From Pelecanus crispus (lineage: Eukaryota > Chordata > Aves > Pelecaniformes > Pelecanidae): a stretch of DNA of 64,000 nt. The position numbers were made by a program, and so were the translations under genes. Position 1 is the first letter of the stretch, and every line of letters starts with the position of its first letter. The notes under the pieces were generated by a model. That model was not told where the DNA came from. It saw only the letters and a list, made by a program, of their open reading frames with translations, and searched no databases. The stretch is from the NCBI RefSeq assembly GCF_030463565.1, contig NC_134646.1, positions 19,821,296 to 19,885,295 on the forward strand, read 5' to 3'. This document shows positions 43,054-58,000 of this stretch, piece by piece.

Positions 43054-46000
43054 GGCACCGGCGGGCAGCGCTGCCGCGCGCGGAGGTGTCGCCGGGAACT
43101 GGCCTCCCACGCTTCCTCCGGCCTCCGCCGGGACGCCGGCCCTAAAAAAGCTCCTTGTGGTTGCAGGATGACGAGACGGGCTCGCAGTTAATGACTGACT
43201 GTGCTGGCCCTGTGTTTTGACTGCTAAATTTATTCAGTTCACACACTTCCCACCGTGACACACACAAACAACTATGGCATTGCCCACGCCGAGCACCGGA
43301 CCCCGTCCCGGGGGTGGCATCGTCCTAACGCGTGCACTCGGGAGCGATGTGCCATGGGCCAGGGTCCTGAAACCCATGTGGGACCATTCCCCTGCTGGGA
43401 CTCAGCCTTCCCCTGTGCCTTGGGGCAGGAGCACGGAACGCTGTGCTCGAAGGAGAAGACATGCCTGTTTTCATGCCTGCACATGCACTCGTGCAAGGGA
43501 GAAAGGAAATACGAAGTGGAGGTGCGCAGGGAGGATCCCACCCCCTGCATCGAGGGAGTGTAGCACCCCCAGAATTTCTTCCAGCTGCTGGCCAGGGGAA
43601 GAAACCTCTGCTCTGGGAAACACGGGCCAACAACACATGCACATGTGTACGGGCATGTATATTCATGGGCATGGACATGGAATTATATATATGAATACAT
43701 ATACACGCACCACATATATCCCAGGGTTTCTTGGTGTAGCATGGATTATCTACTCCAAACAATGCAGTAAGCCAGCAGCGCAGATAGCCCCTACTCGCTA
43801 ACAGATAATACGAGAGGGAGTTTGCAAACCTCCACATGTGCACACACCCTGACACGGTGCAACTGCACCTCTCTGCTCGTGCGGTTTAGGACAGGAGCAG
43901 CACGCCCCAGCCATACACCCAGCTTTTCCCTCTGCCCCAGCCTGGGCGGAAGGCGGCGACTTCCTTGCCTGTATTTGGCCATTGCTAAATCCTCCGTGCC
44001 CGCAGCACCCCGTCTTTGCTAATAAAAACATGCCGCAAGTGCAAATAGGTTGCTTTGAAGCAGGCAATGCGTCTCTCCTCTGCAAGCTGGGTTCTTCCCA
44101 CAGCCAAGCCGCAGATGATGGACACAACCACGGGGTGAGGGGGCCAGGAGGAGGGAGCCTAAGGGTGTTTTATTGGGGGAGAAGTGTAAATGATGGCATT
44201 GATGCTCTGCGAGGAGCATTTGCACGTCCTCCCCGGGTGGGAGGAGGTGTTTCTGCTGCCCTGGGTAGAAGAAAGAGGCCTTCAGACAGCATAGCCCTGC
44301 TCCAGGGAGCCGCTGCAGCAGGGGAAGCCCAGGAAACATGGTTCGCCTTCAGCGGCAAACAGCTCCTGGCCTGCTCTGCTGTAAGGCCCTGGCAAATCAC
44401 TGTCACCTGCAATGGCCCCTTGGTGCAGGGGCCCAAATTCCCAGAGGTGGGGGCGCAGCCCAGGGGACATGGTGAGGGCTGCAGGTTTACAGGAATTCAC
44501 AGGAGATGCTGGCGCTGCAAAATAAGTGACTTAAGGAAACTTGAGCAGGGTCAGGATTAAGCCACGGCTCTGTCAAATGCAGATTATCTGAATTTGCCCA
44601 GGATACATCATCCGCAGACAACAGCATCCAGAAAGCAACCCCCATGCTGTGGCATCACCGCAGCTCGCCAGAGCATCTTGTGAAACCAGACAGGTCAGTC
44701 TGCTGTTGTGGATGCCTGCTTAATTTCATCCTCCAAAATCTCCTGCCTTTTCCCCCCATCATTACCAGCCAGGGGACCATGGCTGTCTGCCCTGTGAGGA
44801 CTGTGCAAAGACCATGCAGGTGCTGAGTGTGATGAGCATCTTTTTTCTCTTTCCTCCTGCTCACCATACAGGGAGGCCCCGGTGCTGCCCCGTCCCCGCT
44901 GCTCTCCGCACAGCCCCTCGGCCTCGAGACGGGCACCGTCAAGTCACTCACTCTCACGCACATGCACACCTTCGGCAGATGTTTTCCCTCTTCTTCCCTA
45001 CCCGACCCCTTCCACAGATACTGTGGGACGTATTTTCCTCTTGACCTGTGACAAAATTATACCCCTGTCTCTGGCCAGATATGAGTTCACATTGCCAACC
45101 TTTTTTAGGTACCTCCAACAATTACCATGTTTTGTTGTTTGGGTTTTTTTTTTTTTTTAGTCAAACCTGCATTTAACTCAGCCCCCAAAGACCTGATGCT
45201 GCCTTGCATCCAAGTGCCGCTGTGCGAGAAGGGGATAAACACCAAGCTGCGCGTGCCCAGCTTTTTTATAACACACATCACTTGCTGCCCCACCAGCCAC
45301 CCACCCCAAGGTCACCTCCCTTCCCCTCTGGTGGCCCCAAAATGCCCATGGCACCAGCACACCCAACAGCGCTCGCTGATAGCACCCCAACCTGACCTCA
45401 GGTCCCTGTGACCTCCCATAGCCCTGGGTCGAAAGACCAAGGTCTGTCCCCCAAATCCCTCCCAGAGAGCATCCCACAGCATGAGCCATACTGCCCAAGC
45501 AGCTCTGCCTTTGCTTTGCAAGCGAAGGAAACCCCAGCTCACACACTGTCACCTTACAATAAGCCTTTAGAAACAAACAAACAAAAATATTTAGGATTAT
45601 TGTTGTTACACCAGAGGTGAGAAATGGACTGAATGTGGGGGAAGCGGCTGTCTGACCAGTGTTTTAAATGCCACTGTGCATTTCCCCAAGTCCTACTCCC
45701 CTGAGATGCTCACTCCCTGGAGATGGCTGGGACAGGAGGCAGCAAGGAAGATGGGGGAAACCTGGCCAGGCTAAAGCTGGCACCCTCAGGCTACTGGGGA
45801 GGAGGTGGCTGAGTCAGAGACAAGAGGACTGGCAGGGCTGGTAAAAAGATGCAGGAATATCGCTTTTCTGTTTGACAAGTTGGACTGTATGGTGGTCATG
45901 AGGACAGAGAAAAGATATGAGTGCAGACAGCAGGAGGGATTAGAGACACCAAAACCAAGATAGAAGTTGGCACTGCAGAGAGCAAGCTGACGGTGGAGGC

Positions 46001-49000
46001 ACATAATATCTGCTCTCCTCCACTAATTGAGACATCTCAGCATCAAAACCTCAAGAAATTAGTATTGTTCCCAAAAAACACTGTTCCCTCTTCTTTTTCA
46101 GTCCAAGGTATTTTCATATTATTTATGTTGCTGGTGCGCTTCTCTCCTGATTATACCTATGGGTTTTGACAGCAGCATCAAAAGGAAAAGGATCAGTGAA
46201 TGAACTGGAGCAGGAGAGACCAGGGTGAGAGCAGGACTCAAGACACACGTTCTCAGCCCTTTCCCAAACACTCAACACCAGCTCCTGCCTTATGCTCAGA
46301 TCTAAAGCCAAATCCCTTTGCTGAGCGCTTACTGGTGACAGGTGCTACAATGCGGTGCTGCATTTTCAGTCGGGAGCAGGTAGGAAAAACCTCGCCTCCT
46401 AAATATTTGTTTCCCCCATGCATGCCACGTTAGCACCAGGAATTACGCCGCGCCCAATCCCAAAGGATTAATTCTCTCACTGCTCCTCTAAGAAAGGGTG
46501 CTCAGCCTTGCAAACCAGCCAGGTTCCCATGTTGCTACCTGCTTTGCAGGTGGAAAGACCACAGCTGGTGGCTGCGGGCACAGGGGGAGAAGCAGCCTGG
46601 CTTTGGCTCCTCCACACATGCAAGGGATCTGAGCAAAGGCGTCGTGCCTGTTCTCTGAAGTCTGAGTAAATATTACCTGCATTTCATAGCATTGATGTGA
46701 CACATAATGCAGTAGCTAATTATAACATTTTAGGTGTTTGAAGAACAGCATTGATATTTCAACTCCTCCTGGCAGCAAGCTTCAAAGTTACACACACTGT
46801 GATATATGGCAGATCAAAGCTACCACTCTGTTTTTCACAGAGTGGAGGCGTGCACAAGTTTGGTTTATGCTAAGCCTTTAAAATTTGCTATTCCTCCTCA
46901 CTGGAAAAAACCACACTATAGGAACCTGAGTCCTGGAGCCCTGAATTACATACACACACACAGGCCCCCCCTAATGCTAGACCCCTGCACAAACCCAACA
47001 GCCCTCTCTCCTTTCCCCCTGACAGCACAGGGGGTAGGATCATTAACCCACCCCTAGGTGTCTACCATGGAGTTTCCTTTACAGCCAGAGAAAACAAGCA
47101 CTTTTAAGGCACCAATCATTTGCCCTATTTCAGGTACCTATTTTAGGATGAAATGCATCACAGACTGTTTGAAGTCTCTGTGACACTGCTGAAGGAAGGC
47201 GACCAGCGTGCTGATCTTGTCCTACCAACAAGATGCACCAGCTCTTTCCCAACACAGGTGCAAGGCAAGCTCCCAAAACCCCTGTCTCCCCACCTCCCAT
47301 GCCAGCCCCATGCTCCCTTCACTTCCATTTCTAGCATTTTTATACCACTGTCCTCTAAGCAACGGGCTCCAGGCTCTTTGCAATTGTTTTTCCTTCAGAA
47401 GAAAATGCCACGCAGAGGCACTTGTCAAAACTAGACTGGTGTGGTCGCCCCCGTCTCTCCTGGAGGCTGCGGGCAGGTGGGCTGGACAGTAAGGACCCAG
47501 CCCTGCAGGCTGGGTTGCGTGCAGAGAGAAGCGATTAACTCTCAAAATTAAAAACAACTATGGGAGTAACAATGTGATTACTTTTTCCGGATGCAAGACG
47601 TGCTTGCCTAACAGGTGCCAGCTCCATTTCTTTTACAGGAGCCAAAAGTGCTACTTACGAATAGTTGGGTAAGCTTCTATTGCCAGCTGCTGGTTTTCAG
47701 GCACACTCAACCATCACATGCAAAAGCCCCTTCCCAAATGCCTGCAGCAGCTGGGAAGTACAAATGGAGGCTGCTCAGCCCCTTGCACCTATGTTTTTAG
47801 GGACAGGACAAGGCTGGTCTTCCCCAGGCCTCCTCACCACTGTCTCCATGCACATGGCTCCAGCCTCTCCTGGGCAGGGGAGCGCAAAACCAGCACATCG
47901 CCTTGACGGTCTGTTTGGAAGTAGGCTCACAGGTGTTGTACCTGTTCTGCGCTACTTCGCAGTTTGTGCTTGTACTCGTTGCCAGAGCAAAATGCACGGA
48001 GCAATAATTGGTATTTGCATTGTGCCCATTGCAGCTGGAAGTTGTGGCTGGGCAGGTACCTTGTGCCATCTCTGCCATATGTGTGTGCCCAGATTCTCAG
48101 GTCCTATAAATCCATATTCATCAGCCAACTCAGCTGAATTCACTAATTTGAGGCCATGACTTCATCAGCTGTGGACCAGGTGCCTAGGGGCCAGTCTGGC
48201 CAGTGTCAGCTCTAACACATCTTCCTGCACACAGGCACTACTGCAGCTTGCTGCCCTTGGTCAAAGTACGAGCAGGGACAGATGCCTGGCTCTGCCCTGC
48301 ATTGGGGACCGGTATTCACACTGCTGGTACGGGCACCGGGCAGCCCCAGCGCGGCTGGGCTGTCAATAGCTCAGCACTGACAGCAGTAATCATAGTGACA
48401 GCAATGGACAATTACTGCTCCTAAAATTTCATTCAGAGTACAATATCTTCTACAATCATTCCCTGCTCAGGAGTCAGTCCCCTGGGAGGTGGGAGCAATA
48501 AGTATTTGTCAATCACAAGCCGGAAATGGAACGATAACAGCCTTAATGTGAAAAGCCCTCTCCAGCCATCTCCCTGCGCTCGTCCCCGCTCCAACTGGAA
48601 CTGCAGAGATCTGTGCCAGACACTGGCAAAGCAGCGTATTGTCAGTGCTCTCAGGAAATAAAGTACAGCAATGAGCTGGGGCCGGCTTTGCCCTCACATC
48701 AGCTGGCAGCTTGGGGTGACCTGCTCCAAGCTGCACGTTTGAAATACGGCTAGCTGTGCTGTGCGTGCCTATCAGATGTCTATACATGTTTCACAGTACC
48801 CTGATTTCTCGTTGTAGGCGAAAAAAAAAATCAGAAGGAAACAACTGATTGAAATGACTGTATGAAACAGGGACTGCACAAGTGCAAATGGGTGATGCAA
48901 AGGCACAGGCTGCCTGGAGCGGGAAGAGAGGTCAGGACAGGGTTGGCAGCTCGAGGGATGAAGACATCTGTATGGAGAGCCAGACCCTCCTCCTAGAGGG

Positions 49001-52000
49001 CGGTCAGCACTTCTCTGGTTCCTGTACTGTCATTATGGCTCACTTGGTCTAAATTTATCGCTGCTCAGTGTAGCTGGACAGGAAGCATTACCACAGTCCC
49101 CTGGGAGCCTGGAAAAGCTGGATAGACACCATCAACGCAGTCCTGAGCAAGAGACCAGCGGCAATTTGGCTCATACCTCCAAAGGACAGAAGCCAGTTTG
49201 CAGCGTTTTCTCCACTATGAGCTTCATCTCATGAAGACACTGAGCAGCTGTGAGCTGGGGCAGCCCAGCCTTCAGCCAGTCTTCTGGGTGCGCAGAGTGC
49301 ACAACTGCATCAGAGAACAACTGAGATGTTCTCCCCTAATGCTGACAACATGCTTTTCCTTAGCCTCACTCATCTTTTTTTTAATCTTCAAAATGTCAAA
49401 AACTTTGTTCTAAAAAAAAGACCAAAAAGAACCAAAAAACAAAACAAAAACCCCACTACCAAACCCCAAACAACTCCAACTCCCCCAAAAAACTAGAGAA
49501 GTATCAACTAATACAACCATAGAAAATAAAAGCAAGACAAAAGATATTAAATCTCTGGGACAGCAGAAGTGCTTTCGAACAGTCAAGAAGACCTATTTCT
49601 TTATATGCAAATTTCCTCCTGTGCTTACAAAGTAATTAAACCCTCATTGTTCAAAACCCAACCCAAGCCCAACTGTAGGGCCACATCATGCATTGGGTGA
49701 GTTTCCCTTTGAGCTGAGTTCATTCAGCACAGCACCCGTGCCATGCATGGCCAAACTGCTCGTCCCACAGCAGAGAAGGGAGTCAAACCTTCCAGGAAAA
49801 GATGCTCAGGGCAGAAGAGGCAGGTGAATAGAAAGTCCGAAGTTGTCTGCTTCCTTGGAGTATGAAGGATGGAGGAGGAGGAGAAAGGAGGAATCCAGAT
49901 GTGTCCTTGCTTACCCACAGGCACTCTAGGCAGGCGTGAAGCCTACAGCTTTGCAACAGCTAAGGAGCCCCATTGCTGCCCTGCCGCCCTCGCCAGCCAG
50001 AGAGGCACAGTGTTTCTCCTGTTTCATTCATCAGGAACAGCCTTATTTCCAATGCCAAAATGCTTAGCAAACTCTAAAGGCATTTCACAGGTGTTTTGGC
50101 AAATCCTCCTCACTTAGTTGATGATCTAACTCTATTAACTATTATTACATGAGTCCTGTAGCCACATCTTTCATGATATTCCATATTGTATAAGGGTCTA
50201 GGTAATAAAAATCCCATGGATGTTATTATACATTATATAGGAATCTACATGCTTATGTTAAACTGCTTTCAGTAAGAAACAAGTATTAAATCCAATGAGA
50301 TGTTTCTTGGTTTTTCTTAGTTCCTAAAAGAGTGTATAAATACTGGGGGGGGGCAGGTTGAGGACAGGGGGGAGGCAGCGTTTTGAATGTCAGAGGGAGA
50401 AAGGAAAACCTGGAACGATTAACTGGAAATACCTTTCCTGAAAACAACACGTGGGGTTGTTGGTGACAAACCGTACGAGTGCTCGACCAGCAGCAATGTG
50501 CTGGCGTGCGTTTCCCAGGGAGGCTGTGCATGCTGCGCTGCCAGCGCACTGAAAGGCAGCTCAGGAACATCACCCCTGCGCTTGCCAGCAGCCACCCCCG
50601 GTCCTCAGACAGGAATCTGCATTTCTGCTCCACATGCACACGAACTGCCAATAGGAATCGAATCTTACTGCTTTTAAGATGTAGATTTAGAAGATTTTCT
50701 ATTTATTCACCCCAGGAATCAGTTTACCTCATTCAAATACTGGTTATAGGGCTGGATCAACCGTTCACTGTCAACAACATGATGACTTTAACACTCCTCA
50801 TTTGATCTGTTCATGAATAAAGCTTCCCTCCCCTCCACCCCCGTTGTTCTTTGTAATTCTGTACCAACCAACTTAAATGAGCATGCTGTAAATGACAGAG
50901 TGAAGTCTTACACAACAGAATAATTCTGCTGGGCAAGTATATTCACACTCTGCTAAACTTCCAGCTGAATTCAATGGTACACCTCAAAGGAGTTACATAC
51001 GTGTGACTGCACGTGCTAATCGCAACCTTTTGACTCAGGCTATTTCTCTTCACTATTCCCACTGGAAACCCCTCTTGTCACACAATACTTTTTTTCTGCA
51101 TGCTGAATGCATAGAAGAATATTGCACAGGAGAAAAGACAAGCAGAAATCTTAAAATGCTAGTAAGAAATGAATACTGGATAAGCAATTACGCTCATGCA
51201 CAGAATTCACACTTCTGCATAACCAGTCACAAACAAAAAAATATGGAGATAAGTTTGATAACCAAGCAGGGAAGACCGATGCAAACAAATGCAGGCAAGG
51301 TGCTGGCTGGGGAAGCAGGGTCAAGAACAGCTGCCTGTTCCCAACCTGAGCGGTCCCACAGCTGGAGCAGGTACACAACACTCCCCTGCAATTTTTTTTT
51401 TTTAGTAACTTCAGGGCTCAAGTCATTGACAAAAGCTTTCTGAGGGTTTCTAGTACTTGTGCCTCTTGAAATGTCTGCAAGCTCTGGCGCTGCCTGCCTT
51501 CTCAAGTCACGTATGCTAACTGTAAGGTGCCTGTGCTGTGGGAGCAGTCCTGCTCTGCCCAGATGTAATTACATGGTACACTTGGTGGCTTTCTGTAAGG
51601 AAGTGGTGTCACCACCTCTGTCTTCCGCCAGGCACCTCTCCAGAAGCAGCCCAAATGAGAGTGCAGAGCCATGAAAGGACTTCCTCCATCTGCCCAGCCA
51701 CGTGGGGTGGGAGTGGGAGGATCCCTGGAAGCATCACCCCAGCTTACGCGCCAGGGCATCCTCTGCTTTCAGCAGGGTCTAGGTACTCCTTGCTGAAGAA
51801 ATCAGGCCAGAATCACAAAAACTGAGCCATCTCACCCATGCTCGTGTCAGCATTGTGGGCTTAAGCACTTCACTACCCTGCCCACATTCAAATCTTGCCC
51901 ATGCCCACAACCATCATCTCTTCATCTGACTAATGTGCTCCAGCTCCAGCAGGTACGCTCATATCTTTCCATTGCCTCCAACATCCGGTCACACAACTGA

Positions 52001-55000
52001 AAAATAAATGGAATAAAGGAAGGTTTTGGTTTGATTCTCCTCTCATTTTTTTTTCCTTTTTAATGAAACCAAAACCCAAAATAAAGCTAGCGAGAGCTGG
52101 CTGAGCATTAACACCAACAGTGTGCTGAAAACAGGCATTGTCAAAAAACATTCACTTTTGTGAACTTTTCAAGAAAACCCATTTCCCGGTGTAGCTCCAT
52201 TAGCAAAACCAGCCCATGCCAGCTGCGTGCTGTACGAGGACAGCCCCGCAGAACGGTGTTGCCATAAACTTTCTGCTGAGCTGGCGCAGGCTGGGGACTG
52301 ACGCCGGCCAGGCTTGCTCTCTCCTGACCCGCCTGCAGCGTGTGTTCTACTAGGTTTGGCTGTGATGGCCAGTTCTCTAGCTGACCAGGTGCTTACAGCC
52401 ACGAGTCCAATGCCGTGATGCAGCATAGGGAAATGCTGCCATGATGGAGGTGTGGGGTGCAGCACGGAGGAGCACAGGTGTGGGGGGCAAGAAATGGGCA
52501 CATGCCAGGCACTGCAGACCCCTCGGCTATGCACAGCTCACTGATGCTCGGGCCTGGAGCTTCTGGCTTTTGGGGTAAAAAAGAAACTATCAAATGTACA
52601 GTATTATTGAGAATTTTACATGTAGAAATATTCTGAATTATTATTCTTTTTTTCCTTTTCTGTAACGATTAGATCCTGATGCGACAGCCATGGATATCTT
52701 GTTCTACAATGTGTAATGCTGCTGACAGGCTGTTTTTTTCTGGCTGTGGACCTCAGGAGCTGAATTTCTGAGGGAAGGCAGGCAACAGACACAGCGCCCT
52801 GCAAGGTGGTGCCTCTGCACGGTACTCTGGTCCTGATTTGGGTCCTGCTTCCCTCTGAGCATGGGGAGGGAGGCACCCGTGCCCACAGAGGGAGAAGGTG
52901 CAGCATCCTTCTCCTTCCCACCACCTCATCCCACAGTAAAACTATAATTTGATTCCTCGCCTCATAGCTATTTTGGGATTTTCAGCACTGAAATTAGTAT
53001 AACTCATTCAGACAGGAAGTCGTTGCTACAGCACTAGAGAAGGGTAATTGGAAATGAATACCAGTCTTTGATTAAAAGATAGAGCTCAAACCCTTTTAAT
53101 AAAGCATACCGAAACAGACATATAAAAAAAGGCCTATCAAAAGAATGTTCTACTTCTTTATCCTTACCTCATTTAGGCAAAAGGCAATGCAAACACTTTT
53201 ATAACAGTACTGTATAATTTACCAAGGAGTTTCTGCAATGGCAAGGAAACAATCAAAGCAAGCTCTTCAAATAAAAGTAAATAACAAGAAAATGAAATAA
53301 ATAGAAATCAAAGTTTTACTATGTGAGACACATCTTGAATGTCCAGACTAAACACAACCATCTGGAGTCATCCATGAAACCTTCACTCAAAAAATAATTT
53401 AGAACCCATACAAAAGAGGTGAGATGGATTTGTGTAAAAATCCAAGGAATTGACTGAGGACCAGTCAGACACACATCTTAAACCAGCTCAACTACATCGA
53501 GCCTTCACTAACCCCAAACCTTTGCCTGGAGGGCAAACAAGCCTGTGTAAATGCCTTCTGCATTTCTGGTGCTTCGGGAGCTAGAGACGATGGACAACTT
53601 ATGGCAAGAGTGTTTCTCTCTCCTCACTCCTCCCTTCTCGCCAGCAGGTCCCTGTCACCCCGTGCAAAGCAAGCTGCCTGCTTATTCCCCTCCCAGCTCA
53701 CCCCATCTCATTGCCCCTTTGCTCCCCTCTCTCCAATACAAATCCAGTGACCTGAGCTACCCCAAAGAGGCGTTGGGATTGCAATGAAAACCACCAACCA
53801 CTGTAACACATATGCTGCCTGAGTCCGCAAGATATTTATCTCCTCTCCGCGTCCTGTTCCCCTCATGTTTAGCTAATTTTGTTTTGAAATAAACACCTCT
53901 TCAAATACCTTTCCCACCAGAGAACTAAAATGTGCTGGGCGTGGACTGCCTTCTAAAACTGCTCCCATCAGTTAATTCACAAGTGGTATTTTTAAACCCA
54001 TCGCTTGCTGAACAACAGACATTACACCCACCCACCCACAGCTACTTTTTGTCTTGTGAGAGGCTGTAAGCAGCGAGACATCACACACGCAGATGGCAGA
54101 TTTGCTAGGAGCCTTGACCTTCATGCTGTCGCAAATAAACACACACACCTCAGTATTTATTTCCATTTGAGGAAGAGGCAATTGCACAAAGTCAAGGATG
54201 CACGCAGCAAGGGAAAAACTTGAGGGAAGAAGGGAGCAGTCACCCAGGGCAGAAGCCAGGGACACAATGCCACGGGGGGATACCGAAACCCTCCTGTGCC
54301 CTGCAACCCCCTGAGAGCAGCTGCCCACTCCCAGGCAATGCCTAGCTGCCCTCAGGCAAGTAAAAAAATGCCAAGAGCTGCTGTCCTGGAGCTCCCAGCA
54401 GCAAGGGAAGCTCCCTGAAACGCTGTCTTGGAGGCAGGGTAAGAGCGGCCCAGGAGCAGGGCAGGGCTTGTTTAGCTATACAAAATCACACTTAAGTTTT
54501 TGCTGATTCGTGAGCAAGAGGGAGCCAGTGTTAGAGCTGAAATAAGTGACTTCCAGGCTATATGGAGTATTAGCAGCAGAACCAGGACCATGACAGGAGA
54601 TGTTGATACTCCAGGCTAAGGCCACACTGTTTCTGAATCAACAAGGAACAGATTAAGTGCAATGATGCAGTTTTTCTCTCTCCTTACAGACAAAGGCTTT
54701 GCTGCTTGTTATCACCAAAGATCACAACACTTATTAAATAAAAAATCTTGACAAACTTCTTCATGAGTCGTGACATGCTTTTTACATCAACTTCCTCATC
54801 ACAAGTTGATATGACTTTTTTCTCCACTTACATTGTTTCATGGTGTTCCCAAACAGCTGCAGAGCCGCTTCGCATGGCAGTCGGGTTCAATACTGAATGA
54901 CATGACATGAAACGTGTTTGACACCCCACCCCGAGACTTAAATCCATCTACACGGGCAGTCTTAAGGCAAGTACTCAGTGGAACATCAACAACAAGGTAG

Positions 55001-58000
55001 ATGAGCCACAGCAACATCCGACGCTATTAGGACAGCAGTCTCCGCTGTGTAAATGTCTGCTTCTGCGTTACGCTTCCCCAAAAGCCTCTAACTGCACTGT
55101 GTGTCTGAAATGATTAAGTGGAATAACCACCAACTCTTGAGCCACACTTGGAGATTGCATGACTGGAGCAACATGAGCGCTTTCAGCAGAATTGCCCTTA
55201 AATTGCCCTTAAAATACCCACGCTGACCTCAATCTCTGTGTCTCATTATTAAAGCAAACGCACACTTGAATAATATGGCAAGACAAAGCGTATCTCCGCA
55301 GCCCCAAACTACAGAAGGGTTCAGGTATAGATAAGATCTTTTTGGTTTAGAGTCATGTCTATATCTTGCTGGTTTAAGGACTTTTCCTGTTCTTTTTTTC
55401 TTCTTCTTTTTAAGAATTTGGTCAACAAAACGTTTTGAACAATATAGACCATTAGCCGAGACTGTCTGGCTGAAGGGCAAAAATAGCCATCCCTCAGTCT
55501 GAGCTTTAAAATAGCTCCTCCCCAGCGGGAGTCAAATGTTCCCCGGCTGGGAAAGATGTTTATTTCTCACCCTCTTTTTTAAACATTTAATTTCAGCTTA
55601 TGTAGGCAATGTGGTCAAACATGACACAGCCGAGTGCAGCAGCTCACAGGAGACAGGAGGGGAGTCTCTAATACACTGACTGCATCACGCCTTGAAAGAC
55701 GAAAGCCTGACTTAGCAGCAGCACACAGGCAGCCTCATCCGAGCCTCAGCCCATCCTGGAGTCAGCTCCTGCCCATTGTAAGTGTGACTTGCGTCCATAT
55801 ATTCAGGCGACAAGAGTCCTGGCTGGCACTTGTTCTCTTCTCAGGCATCATGAAAATCATACACAGAAATACATTCAGTACAGCATTTAATAAAGATAGA
55901 TGAAGGAATAAAGAGCAGCGATATTTTAAAAAAGCAATATACGGTTTTGACAAATCGAGATTGCTGAAGGATTGGAAAATGCCACATAATAAAATAAAGG
56001 AATTATAATGTGCAAGTAGACAGAACTGCTATATGGAATCAAACATTGATGATGCGGGGCTCCTGGACTAGTGCATAAGATAAACTGTGAAACCGCATAG
56101 TCTGCGTGGCTCTTGAACCTGTTTTTAGATGCAGAGCTGATCAAGTAACAGGCTAAACTTAGTTTCTCTGTGATTTTTTTAAAATGTTTTTAATGATATG
56201 CCACATTTTGTTGAGATTTTTCACTGAAAAACTGTTTAGGAGATAGCTCAGTTTCAAAATATTCATCATCAGCTCATATGTATTTATTGTTATGCTCCAT
56301 CTTAAGAGATGCTTGTTAATCTTGAAAGGACTCAGGACATTGCTGATCTCCAACTGAGAAGGGCAGCTTTTAGGGTCAAAAAAGCTGTACTGAAATTTAA
56401 TTTTTCGGAGTATAAAAATTTCAGTCCAAATTCAGTACAAGGAGCCTTCAGAAGGCAGTCAAGTTTTCTTTCTTTTGAGGTAAGATAGAAGGAAGGAGTA
56501 ATGTACTAATATTACTTAGTCCAGAGGATGCAATGTATATGTGTATATATATACACATATATTATATAAACACTATCATTACCAGTGATTTATTTTCAGT
56601 AGAAAAATTAACTTAGAAAGCAATGCATGCAAAAATACTTGGGCAAACTTCCCTATCAGAATATCTATCACAAGATACCTAAAGAGCCACAACTGGCCGT
56701 ACACCGACATATCTAGATATTCTCCTGCCTCCTCAAGAAAAAGGCACAGAAAACCCCTCAGGCTATTCCTTTGGTGCAGCACAACTGAACTGAGGTTGAA
56801 CAGAGCTGGTCAGAGGCACCAGCTGCCTCCTTTCTCTAGCACTGTCTCCAACCAGTTTTTCTACCTGGCTAACTCTCAAGAAAACTAAACTCCCCGTGAA
56901 ATGCCTCTATGGTCCACACCAACCCAAGCAATTATTTCCAACAGGAAAGGACAAGCAGTACTTGACAACATTTCCCATGGGAGCTACTACAGGCTGTGGC
57001 CTTTTGAGAATCTGAACTATTTATACAGGTATCCTAAATGAAGGCCATTTCACAGGCTCACAAAAGGCTTCAGGTGCACCATTTGGTAAGGAAGTTACAC
57101 GGAGACATCCCTTAATTTCCTGATCAGCTGCTAATTAATAACTAACAGGCAACCAGAGGTACGCTTAGAGCCCTGTCAACACCATCTGGCAGGCTATGAT
57201 CTGCAACAACCCGGGAAGCCATGGCACATGCACATCAGCACTGCATGATCAGCCCTGGCTGTAATCAGACTCAAGCTGTTTCATGGCTGGCTGTTGATTT
57301 GTGGTTCTTTTTTTTTCCCCTCCAGTAAAAAGAGAAAGAGCAGGGACACATAAGCTAAGTACGATACCATGGATACAACAGCCAGTGTACGTGCACAGTT
57401 TTTTATCTACTCTAAAAACCTCCCTTGAATTCCAATTTGCTTACATTTTTTCATTTCAGGGTAAAGCATATTTGATGGAAAAGTCAAACTTTATTTCTGA
57501 ATCAGAACTAGCACTGAGGTTAAAATGGTAAATTGAACCCTCATACCTGGTATGGAAGTGGATGGCTCAACACCACTCTCTTGTGGGCAGGGATCTGAAG
57601 GCCAATGCCTGTATGGAGCATGCAGATGTGCAGACAGCTCCAATAAAAACAAACGTGTTTTCAGTCTGACTCCCTCTCCCCCACAGTCAGTCATACCCCC
57701 AGACCTTTTCTGCCACGGAATACAATGTGAGACAGGCATATTAATAAATGTAACACAAACTCCCTTGAACTTTTCCTCCTCTTCTCTTGTTTCAAGTGTC
57801 CATTTAGCAGCTGTCATAGTGAGACGTGGATAAATCAAATATTTTCACCTCCCTGTACTCATTTGTTTTCTTTCTTCCGTGTTTAATCTTTCTTTATTGT
57901 TTGCTGCATATTCTCCCTTTCACTTTCCTCCACATGTAGGTTTTTTGCTTCCAAAAGCCATAGTCCTCCTCACTACAGATTAGACTTACTGAAGACAAGC

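Noticed and set aside
57491-57838. 115-codon minus-strand open frame in the right flank
   Set aside because: No splice context, domain or recognisable similarity; consistent with chance.
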